From Bufo bufo (lineage: Eukaryota; Chordata; Amphibia; Anura; Bufonidae): DNA of 64,000 nucleotides. Positions 1 through 11,400 of this stretch are shown here, in pieces; the stretch's first letter is position 1; the number at the start of each line of letters is the position of its first letter. The position numbers and the translations under genes are program-made. The notes beneath the pieces are model-generated. The model saw nothing but the letters and a program-made list of their open reading frames with translations, had not been told where the DNA came from and ran no database searches. Where the stretch lies: assembly GCF_905171765.1 (NCBI RefSeq), contig NC_053391.1:111078644-111142643 (forward strand). The letters run 5' to 3'.

Positions 1-99
1 GGGGCAGGGAACTGTGGGAAGGAGGGATGACCCCTAATGCCATGCATGCAGCCAATCAGCAGCCAGCCAGATTTGTGATGTCACAGCCCTATAAATACG
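1..99. other. Unassigned left edge
   Basis: No recognisable feature. Homology to DNMT3 runs out just inside this stretch (around position 110-120), so it may be flanking DNA or a diverged 3' end of the retrocopy. Confidence 0.3.
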
Positions 100-782
100 G
101 TGGCCATCTTACATTCAAACATTTTCCAGCGTTCTGAGTGCAGGGACAGACGTATAGTGCGGGGGGAATCCTCTGAAGACCCTCTCCATCTCTGTACACC
201 ACAGGATGTCCTCCTTCCCATCCATGATGACTGGGAACTCGTGATGTTTTCCCTGACGAAGAGACAAGAGGCTGGTAGTTATGGTTTGAATCTTGATGAA
301 CTTTGCTACTCTTCCGGGCTCCAAGCATTCTTGAAGCTTTGTCTTCTCATTGTCTGTAGCTACCAGAGCCCTGTTCATACCAGGCAGGTTCACTCAGAAG
401 TATCTGGCTCAATGAGTAGCCGATACCGCACTTGCATCAATCTTGATAGGACTCGTCTCCAGGTTGAGAGATATTGTTTTTTGGAATGCTATCTCCATCG
501 CAAACACGTCTTTGAATAACCAAAAGAATGGCTGTTTCTCTCCTGTCTTAGGCAACACTTTATTGAGTAATCTTGGAAAGTCAAACTGTTGTCCACTGTC
601 CCCTTAAATGCCTTTCCGGTGCGGGTTAACCACAGATAATTCACTACAAGGACTGCCGCTAATTATCAGATCGAATTGTCCCCTTTCTTCAATCTGTTTT
701 CTGGCTATATTCTGTATGTCGCCCACATATACAATCTGCCCTGAATGGCGCACCCGTCCTATCGTGATGGCGTCCTCCTCAC
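100..782 (-). pseudogene. DNMT3-type DNA methyltransferase retropseudogene (partial)
   Basis: Read on the minus strand, this is the C-terminal part of the catalytic domain of a de novo DNA (cytosine-5) methyltransferase of the DNMT3 family. In order I see SEEDAITIG with VYVGDIQNIARKQIEE (near 700-795), the catalytic motif IV loop ISGSPCSELS (near 640-665), NPHRKG, PFFWLF (near 525-545), ARYF and NLPGMNRAL (near 370-410), then [38 protein letters not shown] and HYT. The domain is encoded by several exons in vertebrate DNMT3 genes, yet here it runs without introns, so it is a processed copy. It is dead: in-frame stops lie at 604-606, 409-411 (an Arg codon turned to TGA) and 394-396 (a Trp codon turned to TGA), and the frame shifts in between. 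The missing N-terminal part would lie beyond 782, where a hAT end begins. Whether it derives from DNMT3A or DNMT3B cannot be told reliably here. Confidence 0.88.
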
Positions 783-1523
783 TAGTGTTGATCGTGCACC
801 AAAGTGCTCGGGTGCTCTGGCCAAACACATCGGGATGCTCGGGTGATCTGGCCAAACACATCAGGATGCTCGGGTGATCTACCGAGCACCCGAGTATAAT
901 GGAAGTCAATGGGAGAACCCGAGCATTAAACCAGGCACCCCCTGCTCTGAAGAGGGGAGGGTGCCTGTTCATAGGAAAAGGTCAGAGATTGATGGAAAAC
1001 CACCAAAATGGTTCGGGAACAGCATGGGGAGGATGTCTGGATGCATCTTGGACTCCCAGGTCACTGCTGGGAACCATGTTGTCCGAGTAGTACGCCACTT
1101 TTACAGATTGACAATAATATGCACCAAACCGAAGATAAAATCGATTTTAGAGGAAAAATTTTTAGGAAACATTCTTTCCTGTATATTTACTTGTATATAA
1201 AGTGCAAGTGCTGCCAAAAATTACAAGGAAGAGGCACTCCGATACAACCTGTATATCACATAAAGGAAGCCCTCATTCACATTGTGGTACAATTGTTCAT
1301 GTAGTGGGACTCTTACACTCATAAAGCTTATGCACTAAGTGAAAGGGCTGCCAAAAATTACAAGGAACTGGGACTCCAATACACCCTTTGTTACACCAAA
1401 AGTAGGGCATCATACACAGCCTTGAAAAAATATGATTGATGGCCTGCTGGTGACCCTCAAAAACATTTGGAGCAAGGGCCTGCTGATCTGACCAGCTAAA
1501 GCATTATGGGCGAGGGCCTGCTG

Positions 1524-1743
1524 CCGCTTTGGTGACTCTAGATATCCTGGGGCTGATTGGACGTTCCCGTGATGGCGACGATCCATTCGGATGTCTGCCC
1601 TATCAACTTTCGATGTTATTTTCAACGTAAACCATGGTGATCATGGGTAACGGATGGTGAATCAGTGTTCGATTCCGGAGAGGGAGCCTGAGAAACAGCT
1701 ACAAATACCACATCCCAGCAAGGCATCATGCGCTCAAATTACC
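1524..1743 (+). pseudogene. 18S rRNA gene fragment captured in hAT copy A
   Basis: Near-universal small-subunit rRNA strings are visible: GGTGACTCTAGAT, CGATCCATTCGGATGTCTG, CCCTATCAACTTTCGATG, GATTCCGGAGAGGGAGCC and CAAATTACC. This corresponds to the 5' domain of 18S rRNA, roughly nucleotides 290-480. It carries substitutions and small indels and cannot be functional rRNA. It ends in the junction AATTACC-TATTAGGTATAA, which recurs in the other hAT copies of this window. It is antisense to the hAT element. Confidence 0.88.
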
Positions 1744-1868
1744 TATTAGGTATAAGTAGGTGAGGACCTGCAGGGGAGCTGACCCTGTAAAAGATTTTAG
1801 GTGCGGGCCTGCAGGTGAGCTGACCCTGTAAAAGATTTTAGGTGCGGGCCTGCAGGTGAGCTGACCCT
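1744..1868. repeat. 41-bp minisatellite units of hAT copy A
   Basis: About three tandem units of the type GGGCCTGCAGGTGAGCTGACC plus TGTAAAAGATTTTAGGTG. The same unit fills 26100-27432 in the opposite orientation and also 40455-40720. Confidence 0.8.
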
Positions 1869-2265
1869 TGTGGGGATTTGCTCTGGTAGGCAGGTTAGCG
1901 GACGTACTATAGAGGCAACAACAAAGTCTTTAACTTAAACATTTCAGTGTTTATTCACACTTGGCCGGTTAACAAAATATAATCAAAGTCACCTTAGTTT
2001 AAATCCTTGCTGCAGGTACCGCATAAGAAGGTCAAGTCCTGGTGTTCACTTCACACCAGGTACCGCATAAAGAGTCCCAGTCCTGGATGTTGTTCCCTTG
2101 TCCTCCCAGACAGGTCGCAGGCATGCATCCAGTCTCAAGCCTCATACACAGACACAGCCCTGGCTCTGAGTCCAGCTGCCTATTAAAGAGCAACCAGGTG
2201 CTGCCAAAACCCGGCCCGGCACTTAAACTCCAGTCCGGTATTTGAGCTCACCTGGCTGTGTCACA
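1869..2265 (-). mobile_element. Ty3/gypsy 3' long terminal repeat
   Basis: On the plus strand the segment starts TGTGGGGATTTGCTC and ends GTGTCACA, so it has TG..CA termini. Reading on the minus strand, it is preceded by a purine run (AAAGTGGGGGG), as expected of a polypurine tract, and by the RNase H reading frame of a gypsy pol gene. It cuts a minisatellite unit of hAT copy A, so it inserted there. The matching 5' LTR is not in view. Confidence 0.7.
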
Positions 2266-3272
2266 TACCCCCCACTTTGTTCAACCCTGAGGGGGTGAAC
2301 ACATGCCAGACAGTGTACCCGGGACAGGGCATTACGCATTTCCCTGTAACCGACGACTCTATGTTCCACCAAAAAACGTAAAGTTTTGTATGGACAAGAA
2401 CCATCTAGTGACCCGAGCATTCCTCTCTTTGGCCTGGCTCATCCACTTGAGAGGGGAGTGGTCGGTCACCAGACGGAACTTTCTTCCCAACAGATAATAG
2501 CGGAGAGACTCCAGTGCCCATTTGATGGCCAGGCACTCTCTCTCCACTATACTACACCGAGACTTACCTCGGAGGCATCGGTCTGCACTATAAACTTCCT
2601 TTTGAAGTCGGGCGTCACCAAAACCGGGGACTCACACAGGGCCGACTTCAAAAGCGGAGAAAGCCTTTTCCGCCTGCTCATTCAAGTGGACAGTAATTGA
2701 CTTGCGTCCCTTTAAAAGGCCTGTCAATGGTGCGGCCACTGTAGCAAAGTGGGGGACTAATCTCATATAGTATTCCACCATTCCCAGAAACGACTTTACT
2801 TGCCAAGTAGTAACAGGTCGGGGCCAATTCCGAATTGTCTCAATTTTGTTCACCTGAGGTTTGATAATTCCATGTCCAATCACATACCCCAGGTACTTGG
2901 TCTCTTCTAACCCTATCGCGCACTTTTTTGGGTTAGCAGTTAAGCCAGCCTTCATAAGGGAGTTTACTACAGCCTGTACTTTAGGTAGGTAACTTTTCCA
3001 GTCGGTGCTGCGGATAACGATATTGTCCAGGTACGCCGAAGCGTACTGACATTGTGGACGGAATACATTGTCCATTAGCCTTTGAAAGGTGGCGGGAGCG
3101 CCATGTAGACCAAAGGGTAATACCTTGTACTGATACAGCTCCTCTGCTGTGATGAAAGCCATTTTTTCCTTGGCAGCCTCCATCAAAGGTACCTGCCAGT
3201 ACCCTTTGGTGAGGTCCAAAACAGAAAAATACCGGGTTTGGCCTAACTTCTCAATAAAAAAAATCACTGCAA
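2266..3272 (-). pseudogene. Ty3/gypsy pol fragment: reverse transcriptase and RNase H
   Basis: The minus-strand reading shows the core reverse transcriptase: YFSVLDLTKGYWQVPL, LPFGLHGAPATFQRLMD, YASAYLDNIVIRS (the catalytic Y[I/L]DD box, here YLDN, so its second Asp is lost), LTANPKKCAIG, KYLGYVIG and SFLGMVEYYMRLVPHF. RNase H follows as ERECLAIKWALESLRYYLLG, LVTDHSPLKWM and NALSRVHCL. Frameshifts separate RT (2632-3272) from RNase H (2280-2570). The RNase H reading runs directly into the polypurine tract and LTR, leaving no room for a downstream integrase. The element is dead. Confidence 0.9.
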
Positions 3273-3690
3273 AATATGCACCAAAGTGATACGCAACTGA
3301 CAATACTAGCTAATTCCTCCGATGTTAAAAGCTGAGAACTTTGCCAATATCTTCTAGTCAGGAACATATCGGAGCCCCTCATGCATCACGTCACTGTGTC
3401 TCAGCATGCATGGAGTCCTACCACTCAACTGCCCGTGGTGTGTGAACAGGGTCTGAATCAGTGCTAGAAATCAACTCACATGCCTCCATAGTGGTATCAC
3501 CAATGCACTGTGAGGTAGGATAAAGCTGTGAGCCGCACCCACAACAGACCATGTGACACAGAAGCTACCAGGTGCAAAAGAATGTTACCAACAAAATAAA
3601 GTGGCATATTCCATGCACATAAAGACAAAAAACTCACTGAAAAAAGTGGCCTAAACAGGTGAAAACCCAGGCACCGTAGCGTATCTTTAA
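3273..3690. other. Insertion of unknown type in gypsy pol
   Basis: About 420 bp that splits the gypsy reading between the CNDF box (right part) and the EKLGQTRYF box (left part). GATACGC occurs near both ends in inverted orientation (3289 and 3680), which could be a remnant of short terminal inverted repeats. I recognise nothing else in it. Confidence 0.4.
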
Positions 3691-3998
3691 CCGGTGCGGA
3701 AGTCGTTACAAAATGGTAACGTCCTGTCTGGCTTGGGTATTAAGACTATCGGACTGGCCCATTCACTTTTTGACTCCTTGATGACACCTAGCTGTAACAT
3801 CAGCTGCACTTCTTCCGAGATGGCTTGTCACCGCGACTCAGGTACCCGGTATAGTTTCAGCCGAATTCTGGCCTGAGGCTTAGTGACAATGTCATGTTGG
3901 ATGATAGAAGTGGATCCAGGGAGGTCCGAAAAACACATCCGTGTTTCTGCTGATGAACTCCCTGGCCTCCTAAGTCTGTTTAGAGGAAAGGTTGTCAG
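3691..3998 (-). pseudogene. Ty3/gypsy pol fragment: start of reverse transcriptase
   Basis: The minus-strand reading contains IQHDIVTKPQARIRLK, YRVPESRRQAISEEVQLML, LGVIKESKSEWASPIVLI and PFCNDFR, the usual lead-in to a gypsy reverse transcriptase. It ends at the terminus of the inverted-repeat element at 3999. I do not find the rest of pol after the far end of that element (14170 onward), so the right part of the gypsy element is missing. Confidence 0.85.
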
Positions 3999-4366
3999 TA
4001 GGGTTGAGCGAACCCGAACTGTAAAGTTCGGGTTCGTACCGAACTTTAGGATTTTTGGACCCCGAACCCGAACATTTCCGTAAAAGTTCGGGTACGGTGT
4101 CGGCGCTTTCTTGGCGCTTTTTGAAAGGCTGCGCAGCAGCCAATCAACAAGCGGTTAACTGTCTGACCTTAGAAGCCATCACAGCCATGCCTACTATTGG
4201 CATGGCTGTGATTGGCCAGAGCAGCATGTGACCCAGTCTCTATATAAGCTTGAGTCATATAGCGCTGCACGTCACTCTGCTTTTACAAGTGTAGGGAGAG
4301 GATGCTGCTGGATTTGTGATTTCAGGGAGAGAATAGGAGAGAATCGAACTCAGCGATCTACAGAGA

Positions 4367-4865
4367 AAGGCCTCTTTCACATGGCCATTTTTTTTTCCCG
4401 TTTACTGGCCGTTTTTTGCGTTCCGTATACGGTCCGTATACGGAACCATTCATTTCAATGGTTCCGCAAAAAAAACGGAATGTACTCCGTATGCATTCTG
4501 TTTCCGTATTTCCATTTTTCCGTTCCGTTTTAACATAGAACATGTCCTATTATTGCCCTCAAATCACGTTCCGTGGCCCCATTCAAGTCAATGGGTCAGC
4601 AAAAAAAACAAACGGAACACATACGGAAATGCATCTGTATGTCTTCCGTTTCCGTTCCGTTTTTTGCTGAACCATCTATTGAAAATGTTATGCCCAGCCC
4701 ATTTTTATCTATGTAATTACTGTATACTGTATATGCCATACGGAAAAACGTAACGGAAAAACGTAACAAAAATGGAAGCACAACGGAAACAAAAAACGGA
4801 ATAACGGATCCGTGAAAATCGGACCGCAAAACACTGAAAAAGCCATACGGTCGTGTGCAATAGGC
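4367..4865. mobile_element. Short inverted-repeat element in the left arm
   Basis: The ends GCCTCTTTCACATGGCC and, reverse-complemented, GCCTATTGCACACGACC form imperfect inverted repeats. The interior is full of CCGTATACGG and AACGGAA-type motifs in both orientations. Removing it restores continuity of the left arm with the right arm of the 10-kb element. The open readings on both strands here are by-products of this low-complexity sequence. The superfamily is unclear. Confidence 0.6.
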
Positions 4866-5019
4866 CAAATAGTTGTGGTGCAGGACACAATCGTTTTACC
4901 CTGCCCTGAGGCCATTGACCAAAAAAATATATAACTTTTATAATTCTGTTAGTTAGGTTGGTGGCTGTGGCCATTTTATGCAAGCTCACCATTTTTTTGG
5001 GCAAACTACAACATCTGGA

Positions 5020-5401
5020 TTAGTCAGTGTGCAATTTAAGCTAGAAATACAACCATCATTTTTTGGTGTTTTAAAAACACACTTTATTGCCAAAAACCAG
5101 TATTTTCCTGATCTGCAAGTGTTAAATTCAAGTTTAATATATACAGCTTTCATATTCTGTTACCAAAAAACGACTTTATTGGCAATCTACAACATCTGGA
5201 TTAGTCAGTGTGCAATTTAAGCTAGAAATACACCCATCATTTTCTGGGGTTTTAAAAACACAATTTTTTTTTTAAAAAACTGTATTTTCTAGATCTGCAA
5301 GTGTTAAATTCAAGTTTATTATATAGCTTTCATATTCTGTTACAAAAAAACCCCACTTTTTTGGTAATCTACAACATCTTGATTAGTCAGTGTGCAATTT
5401 A
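5020..5401. repeat. 181-bp tandem repeat, left part
   Basis: About two units with period near 181 bp; the string GCAATTTA recurs at 5031, 5212 and 5394. Each unit holds TAAGCTAGAAATACA, TTAAATTCAAGTTTA and CAGCTTTCATATTCTGTTAC. It is interrupted by the L1 and resumes at 10957. Confidence 0.85.
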
Positions 5402-5665
5402 TGTTTCAAAGGTATTTATTTTTAAGTTTTACACAGCAAAGAGGTACAGAGCACAATGTGTACATAGTAAAGGACAATTGTCCAGTCAAAGAAACAGTTC
5501 AGACAAATAAAAAAAATAAAAAAATAAAGGAAAAATAAAATAGTGTCAGGGGTGACAATCAAGCAATGATGAATCGGCTAGATTTCTTCTCGGGTGACGA
5601 ACATTAGTGAGGTGACCCACAAACCCATCCATCCCCTAGTGGAGTACAATACACACTGAGTCCTA

Positions 5666-8600
5666 TCAGAGTTCGGAATAAAGAGAAAGGTTAGCGGAAT
5701 GGGGGGAGGATGACCAAGGCTCCCAGACCCTCTCGAATAGGGTAAATGTATCTGTATGAATAGCTGTCAGCCGTTCAAACTGATAAATCCTGTTGATCCT
5801 ATCAAGTACCGCCTGATAGCTTAGCGACAGGGAACGCCACTGGGAGGCAATATGGATCCTGGCAGCTAACAGAATATATTGGGTCAATTTAAATTTGGCG
5901 TTTGTCAAATTTGATGGCTTATCGCCTAAAAGAAAGACCGAGGGCGTGGGGGGGAGGGTGTGCACCAGCAGGGATGAAAGTAGATCGCTAATGCGACTCC
6001 ACAACCTGGAGGCTTTGGGACATGTCCACCAGGTATGAAACATTGTACCCTCCTCTCCACATCCCCGGGAACAAATAGAAGGGACCTCTGGGTAAATGTG
6101 GTGTAGTTTGGCCGGTACTAGGTATGTCTGATGAAGGATCTTAATTGAGGTCTCTGTCAGGGTAGTTTGCCACGACTCCCTGGAGAGCGTCTGGGAGCGT
6201 TGGTACCATCTAGATACACTGGATTCCTCCAATATATCAGCCTCCCACTCCAACATGTAACGTAGTTTGGAGTCTTCTGGGGGCGCATTGAGAATAGAAT
6301 AAATACGGGACAGTACACCCTGTTTATATAGAGAGAAAGACATTAGCCTTTCAAAGGGAGTATAATCAATCTTATGGGAACCTTCTTTTAAGGAGTGAAG
6401 AAATGAGAAGACTCTCCTGACGTTAAACTGTTCCCGGACAGGCGGGGAAAATTTCTCTGTAAAGTCTGGCAGGGACAGCATTTTACCCCGTATTAGGAAT
6501 GCCCGGAGAGAGCACAACTTTTTTTCAACCCACCATGAAAAGGCCCCAGATTGAAGACCAGGAGGGAAAGCTGGATTACCTAGAAGATATTCTAAGGGGG
6601 ATGGCTTAGACTGGAGAGAGTGCTTAAACCTAATAGATCTCCATAGAAGGATAGAGTAGTAGGAGAGCAAGGATTTGACGCGGAATGAAGAGGGTAACGA
6701 GGAAGTGGTCCAGATAAGGGCTCTCCAGGAGAACGGTGCTATCAATGATTGCTCAAGGGTAACCCATATAGGTTGCGCTTGCGCAGAGAGGTGTGTCAGA
6801 AATAGTTGGACCAATCTAGCTGCTTTGTAGTATCGTGATATGCCCGGCACCAAATGGCCTCCTTGAGCCTTGTGGCGGCACATAACAAGCCTAGAAATGC
6901 GAGATCGTTTATGAGCCCAAATAAATTTCAGGATGTTTGCCTGGAGAGCCCTCAGGTCAGATGCAGGGATCGGGATCGGGAGAGTGCGGAACAAGTATAG
7001 GAGCCGTGGAAGAACCACCATTCTCACTATGTGGATCTTACCCACCCAAGCCTGCAGGTCCTTCCGTATCTGAGTGAACAAGGGAGGATAGTTAGTTTTG
7101 TAGAGAGAGTCAAGTGTCTTAGTCAACGATATACCCAAGTATGGTAGGTAATGCGGGTTATATTGAGGACCCGATGGACTTGTGGTGTGACATTACTCAA
7201 CAAAAGCTCGGATTTGGATTGGTTAATTTGTAGGCCTGATGCGGCTGAAAAAGACTTAAGTAGGGACAAAAGGGACGGGAAAGAGATGATAGGGTTGGTG
7301 AGTGTTAGTAAAAGATCATCAGCAAAAAGACTCAATTTATACTCCACACCTCCAGCCGAGATCCCACTAATATCTGGGTGGCTTCTAATCCTAATTGCTA
7401 GTGGCTCCATAGCTAAAGCAAATAGGGCTGGGGAGAGAGGGCAACCCTGGCGCGTTCCTCTACAGATTGGAATAGACAAAGAATGTGAGGAAGGTAATTT
7501 GAGGCTAGCCCGAGGCGAAGAGTACAATGCTTGAATGGTTGAGAGGAAAGGGCCTCTAATGCTAAATTGAGAGAGAATTCGCCAGAGATTGGCCCATGAT
7601 ACAGTGTCAAAGGCTTTCTCTATATCTAACGCCAGTAAGGCTACTGGAGTTGCAGTCCTGTTCGCCTCATGAACCAAGCCCAAAACCTTCCTTATGTTAT
7701 CTGGGGCTTCTCTGCTAGGGATGAAGCCAACCTGATCTTTGTGTGTTAGGTCAGGGAGAATTCTATTAAGTCTACGCGCCAGGATAGAGGTGAATATCTT
7801 ATTATCTAGGTTCAGGAGTGAAATGGGTCTATAGTTGGAGGGTAGGGGTCTTTATGTGGTTTTGGTATCACAGTGATTTTGGCCGATAGAAACTCGGGTG
7901 GAGGTGTGGAGCCTTACAACAGATGGTTACAGTATTGGGTGATGTAGGGGATCAGCTGGTCAGCAAATTTCTTAAAGTAAAGTGCTGAGTAGCCATCAGG
8001 GCCCGGAGCTTTCCCTAGTTTTAGAGTTTTGAGTATGTCACTTCTTCCTTCGTGATGGCACTATTGAGCTCCTCAAGCGCTCCAGAGGAAACTCTTGGGA
8101 GGTTAATAAAGGAGAGGAAGTCATCTTCCTTCAGGCTGGGGTCGCCAGTCTGTGATGAGTACAAATGTTTGTAGAAGGAGTGGAAGGTGTCGTATATGAT
8201 TTCTGGGTGCGTGGTGGTTCTACCTGATCGTGTACGGATTTGATAGACTTGATTAAGTCTTTGTTTAGCATTGAGTTGGCGAGCCAGCATCTTATCTGGA
8301 TTATTAGCGTATTTGTAGTAGTAGGAGGAAGTCCAGCGAAGGGCCTTTTCTATGTTGTTCGAGAGTAGTGCATTTAATTGCATTTTGGCATCCTTGATTT
8401 CTTTTAACAAATATAAAATTGGGGTTTGTTGATGAGCTCTTACCAGCCTAGCCAATTTAGACTCTAGCGTAACCTGGGCCGAGGACCTATCTTTTTTGAG
8501 TCTTGAAACGACCTGAATGAGTTTGCCCCGCATGAAGGCCTTATGGGTCAACCACAATGTCATAGGGTCGGTGTCCGGGGTGTCGTTTATCAAGAAGAAA

Positions 8601-9380
8601 TGTTTAAGTTCTTCCTGCAGAGAATTAAACACAACCGGTTGAGTCAGCAGTGATTCGTTCAGGCGCCAAGTGAAAGGGACGTTAGAGCTGTTGGTTAAAG
8701 CAAAGTCAGCTATGACAATGTCGTGATCCGACAATGAGGACACTATGTGTCTGGAGTAGGCTAGGGAGGGAAGGCAAGAGGAAGAGACTAATATCAGATC
8801 TATTTGGGTGTATAATTGATGAGAAGGAGCCGTTATGCTCTCTCCAGGCATCCGCCAAAGATAGGGATTCCATCACCTGTTTAATTTTGGTATTGTGGGT
8901 CGATGGGCGTGCTTGAGCAGGGGGGATGGAGCGGTCAAGCACTGGGTTAAGCACAAAATTAAAGTCACCACACCACAGTAGTTTGTGATAGGTGAGGGGT
9001 TTAATAACAGAGTGCATAGTTACAAAAAATGCAATAGGATCTTCTGTAGGTGCGTACACGTTTACAATACATAGGGTTTCCTCTCTGTAAGTGCCCAAGA
9101 GAATTACGTATCTCCCATTTGGGTCTTTTATGGAGCGTAGGGGCGTAAAAGGGAAGGAATTACGCAATAAGATGACTGCACCCCTGCTTTTAGAAACATA
9201 GGTGGAGGAGTAGAAGCGCGTATATTGTGGATGGAAGTATTTAGGATGGGAAGTGGGCGTGAAGTGGGATTCCTGGAGGCAGATCACATTGGGCGAATGC
9301 TTAATATAAGTGGAAAAAGCAGACTTACGCTTTCTGGGGGAGTTAAGACCCCTCACGTTGTGCGTTAATAACTTACACAT
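5666..9380 (-). pseudogene. L1 ORF2 endonuclease / reverse transcriptase (broken)
   Basis: The start is MCKLLTHNVRGLNSPRKR at 9380, the usual opening of an APE-type endonuclease. LQESHF, VNVYAPTEDP, WCGDFNFVLNP and (frame shifted near 8810) QIDLILVSS with SLSDHDIVIADF follow. Next come a linker, LKLGKAPGPDGYSALYFKKF (near 8000), DQVGFIPSRE, LALDIEKAFDTVSW, GTRQGCPLSPALFALAMEPL and the catalytic LSLFADDLLL (near 7320). The last 490 codons are open (7138-5666) and end in a CCHC-like cluster: CSRGCG, then MFHTWWTCP. I count at least four frameshifts and one stop. Known role: target-primed reverse transcription. Confidence 0.92.
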
Positions 9381-9737
9381 GGAAGGATGTCAGGAAGTGT
9401 GTAAGAAGGGTGGAGTCTGCCCCATGTGAGCTGCCCCAGTGTCGCCACCTCTAGCCGCCGCCTAAACATCACTGAAACATGAGCAATTCCCCTGAAATGA
9501 ACAAAAACAGAAAAAACAAAAAAATCATTAAACTGAAAACACGTAGTACAATATAGAACTAAGCCTGTATAGGCCTGAGAAAAATAGGTGGGTGAAATAG
9601 AGCGGGGTGTGGACCCAAACGAGGCCTTCCAACCCAGCTCTAAGAGCCCAAACTTGGGGGTTAACATGACAGTCCAACACGCTGAGTCCCCGGTAGATGT
9701 TAAGTGTCGGGAAAATCAACAGCTGTGATTGAAGGGA

Positions 9738-10842
9738 CTACAAAGTCAAAGCTAGTGTTCCATAGAAAATAGATGGAAGGGAACAGTAGGAAAGAATGTC
9801 AGTGACCCTGCTGTCGTGGAAGGCCAGGGGATGACGATCGGAAGTCCCATTTTCAAGCAGGTGACGATGAAGCCGGATGCCTTGAAGTCGACGGTACCGT
9901 TGTCCAGACCCTAGCTGGCCGTTGAGGTTCTGGAGCGGCTTCTGGAGCGAGATCCTGGTCACATGAAACTCCTGCTTTCCGAAGGATCTCGATTCCTCTC
10001 TCTCGATTCCCTCTCTTGGTGAGTGGATCACATGATCCCGGGAGTTGAGTCGGAATGATAGGGAAAAGGGAAATCCCCATCTATAGCGTACCTGAGCTTT
10101 TTGTAAAGCCGAAGTTACTGGTTTCATGTCTCTGCGTCTGCGGAGGGTGGATGGTGCTAGGTCGGCATAAAGATGCACTGAAGGGGGGAGTCCGGGAAGT
10201 TCAGTGAGGTTGCGAGCGGCAGAAAAAATCTGGTCCCGTGTGCCCGGGTGGTGAAACTTGAGGATAACATCCCTTGGTAGGGTATCAGAGCGGGGTCTTC
10301 CCAGGGCTCTGTGGACCTTGTTCTTCAGGAGTCTGGCCGGGTCTGCCTGGGGCAGCAGGGCCTGGAACAATGCAGACAATGTGGTCGACAGGGCCGTATA
10401 AGTTTCAGACCTTTGATCCAGAGGTTACCCCGCCTGGTTCTGTTTTCCAGGTCTTCAAGCTTAAATTCCATCGCTGCGATCTGGGCCGCATGTCGGAATG
10501 TAGGGCGTCTGAAAGTTCATCAGCACGCGTCTCCAAGTCAGAGACCCGGGAGCCCAGGTCATGGATCTGGCGGGAGAACTCATCCACAGCTTGGGATAGT
10601 TCAGAGCGGAATAGGGAGGCAATATTTTTATATAGTTCAGCCTGACCTGGATCTTGGATGTCCGGAGGCGGTGAGTTGTTGCTGGCCTCCGAGGACGCTT
10701 GGCTCAGGGATGCAGAAACAGGGTCCGCCATGTTGCCGCGGCCAGAGTCCCTGAAGAGCTCCGGCAGGGTTTGCGAAGGCGCGGGTGTCCCCATCGATTT
10801 TGTTCTCCCTTTGTTGCAGGTCATCATAGGAGTCCCTTGCAT
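9738..10842 (-). pseudogene. L1 ORF1 protein (frameshifted)
   Basis: The likely start is the Met of MADPVSASLSQASSEAS (near 10733), with an upstream Met at 10842. A heptad-rich stretch follows, FRSELSQAVDEFSRQIHDLG and SDLETRADELSDAL, typical of the ORF1 coiled coil. The frame then shifts near 10390-10400. The second half contains RDVILKFHHPGTRDQIFSAA, PSVHLYADLAPSTL and a basic RRRRDMKPVTSALQKAQVRY stretch, as in the RNA-binding and C-terminal domains of L1 ORF1p. Together this is about 330 residues, normal for the family. The product would bind L1 RNA as a chaperone; this copy cannot encode it because of the shift. Confidence 0.82.
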
Positions 10843-10956
10843 GAAATTTGGAGCCCGTGGAGCCGAGTTATCAGCGCTAAATGTGGGGTAAGTTCGGCGC
10901 GAGGACCGGAGCTCAGGGGAACACGTCCACCATGCGAGCCTCGCGCATGCGCCCTC

Positions 10957-11400
10957 CAGTGTGCAATTTAAGCTAGAAATACACCCATCATTTTCTGTGG
11001 TTTGAAAAACACACTATTTTTCTCAAAAAACTGTATTTTCCTGTTCTGCAACTGTTAAATTCAAGTTTAAAATATACAGCTTTCATATTCTGTTACCAAA
11101 AACACACTTTTTTGGCAATCTGCAACATCTTGATTAGTCAGGCTGCAATTTAAGCTAGAAATACACCCATCATTTTCTGTGGTTTAAAAAACACCCTTTT
11201 TGTTTCAAAAAACAGTATTTTCCTGTTCTGCAAGTGTTAAATTCAAGTTTAATATTTACAGCTTTCATATTCTGTTACCAAAAAAACACTTTTTTGGCAA
11301 TCTACAACATCTGGATTAGTCAGTGTGCAATTTAAGCTAGAAATACACCCTTCATTTTCTGGGGTTTGAAAAACACACTTTTTTGACAAAAAACTATATT
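10957..11400. repeat. 181-bp tandem repeat, right part
   Basis: Continuation of the array cut by the L1, with about two and a half further units in the same orientation. They show the same TAAGCTAGAAATACACCC and TTCAAGTTTAA landmarks. Confidence 0.85.

Larger units (their letters stand above)
783..1868 (-). mobile_element. hAT-family element, 3' end segment (copy A)
   Basis: The segment starts with TAGTGTTGATCGTGCACC, the same terminus as the ends at 36649 and 31723. It then runs through the same 3' region as those copies: CTCGGGT-rich subterminal repeats, a TTTAGAGGAAAAATT / ACATTCTTTCCTG block near 1145-1185, a TACAAGGAAGAGGCACTCC block near 1220, minisatellite-type units, an 18S rRNA piece and more units. 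It reads 3' to 5' along the plus strand. The 5' part with the transposase is absent, because a Ty3/gypsy LTR interrupts it at 1869. Confidence 0.75.
5402..10956 (-). mobile_element. Full-length L1-type LINE, inactivated
   Basis: The element is flanked by a perfect 14-bp duplication, CAGTGTGCAATTTA, at 5388-5401 and 10957-10970, which splits a unit of the 181-bp repeat. It runs on the minus strand: a CpG-rich leader of roughly 115 bp (10842-10956), ORF1, ORF2, then a 3' UTR of about 260 bp with AT-rich ATTTTATTTTTCC-type sequence and a short tail ending TTTGAAACA. The size (5.55 kb) and the order EN-RT-zinc knuckle fit L1. Both ORFs are broken. Confidence 0.9.

Noticed and set aside
4228..5004. 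Cluster of short readings on both strands
   Set aside because: They lie in the AACGGAA/CCGTATAC-rich inverted-repeat insertion and carry no protein signal.
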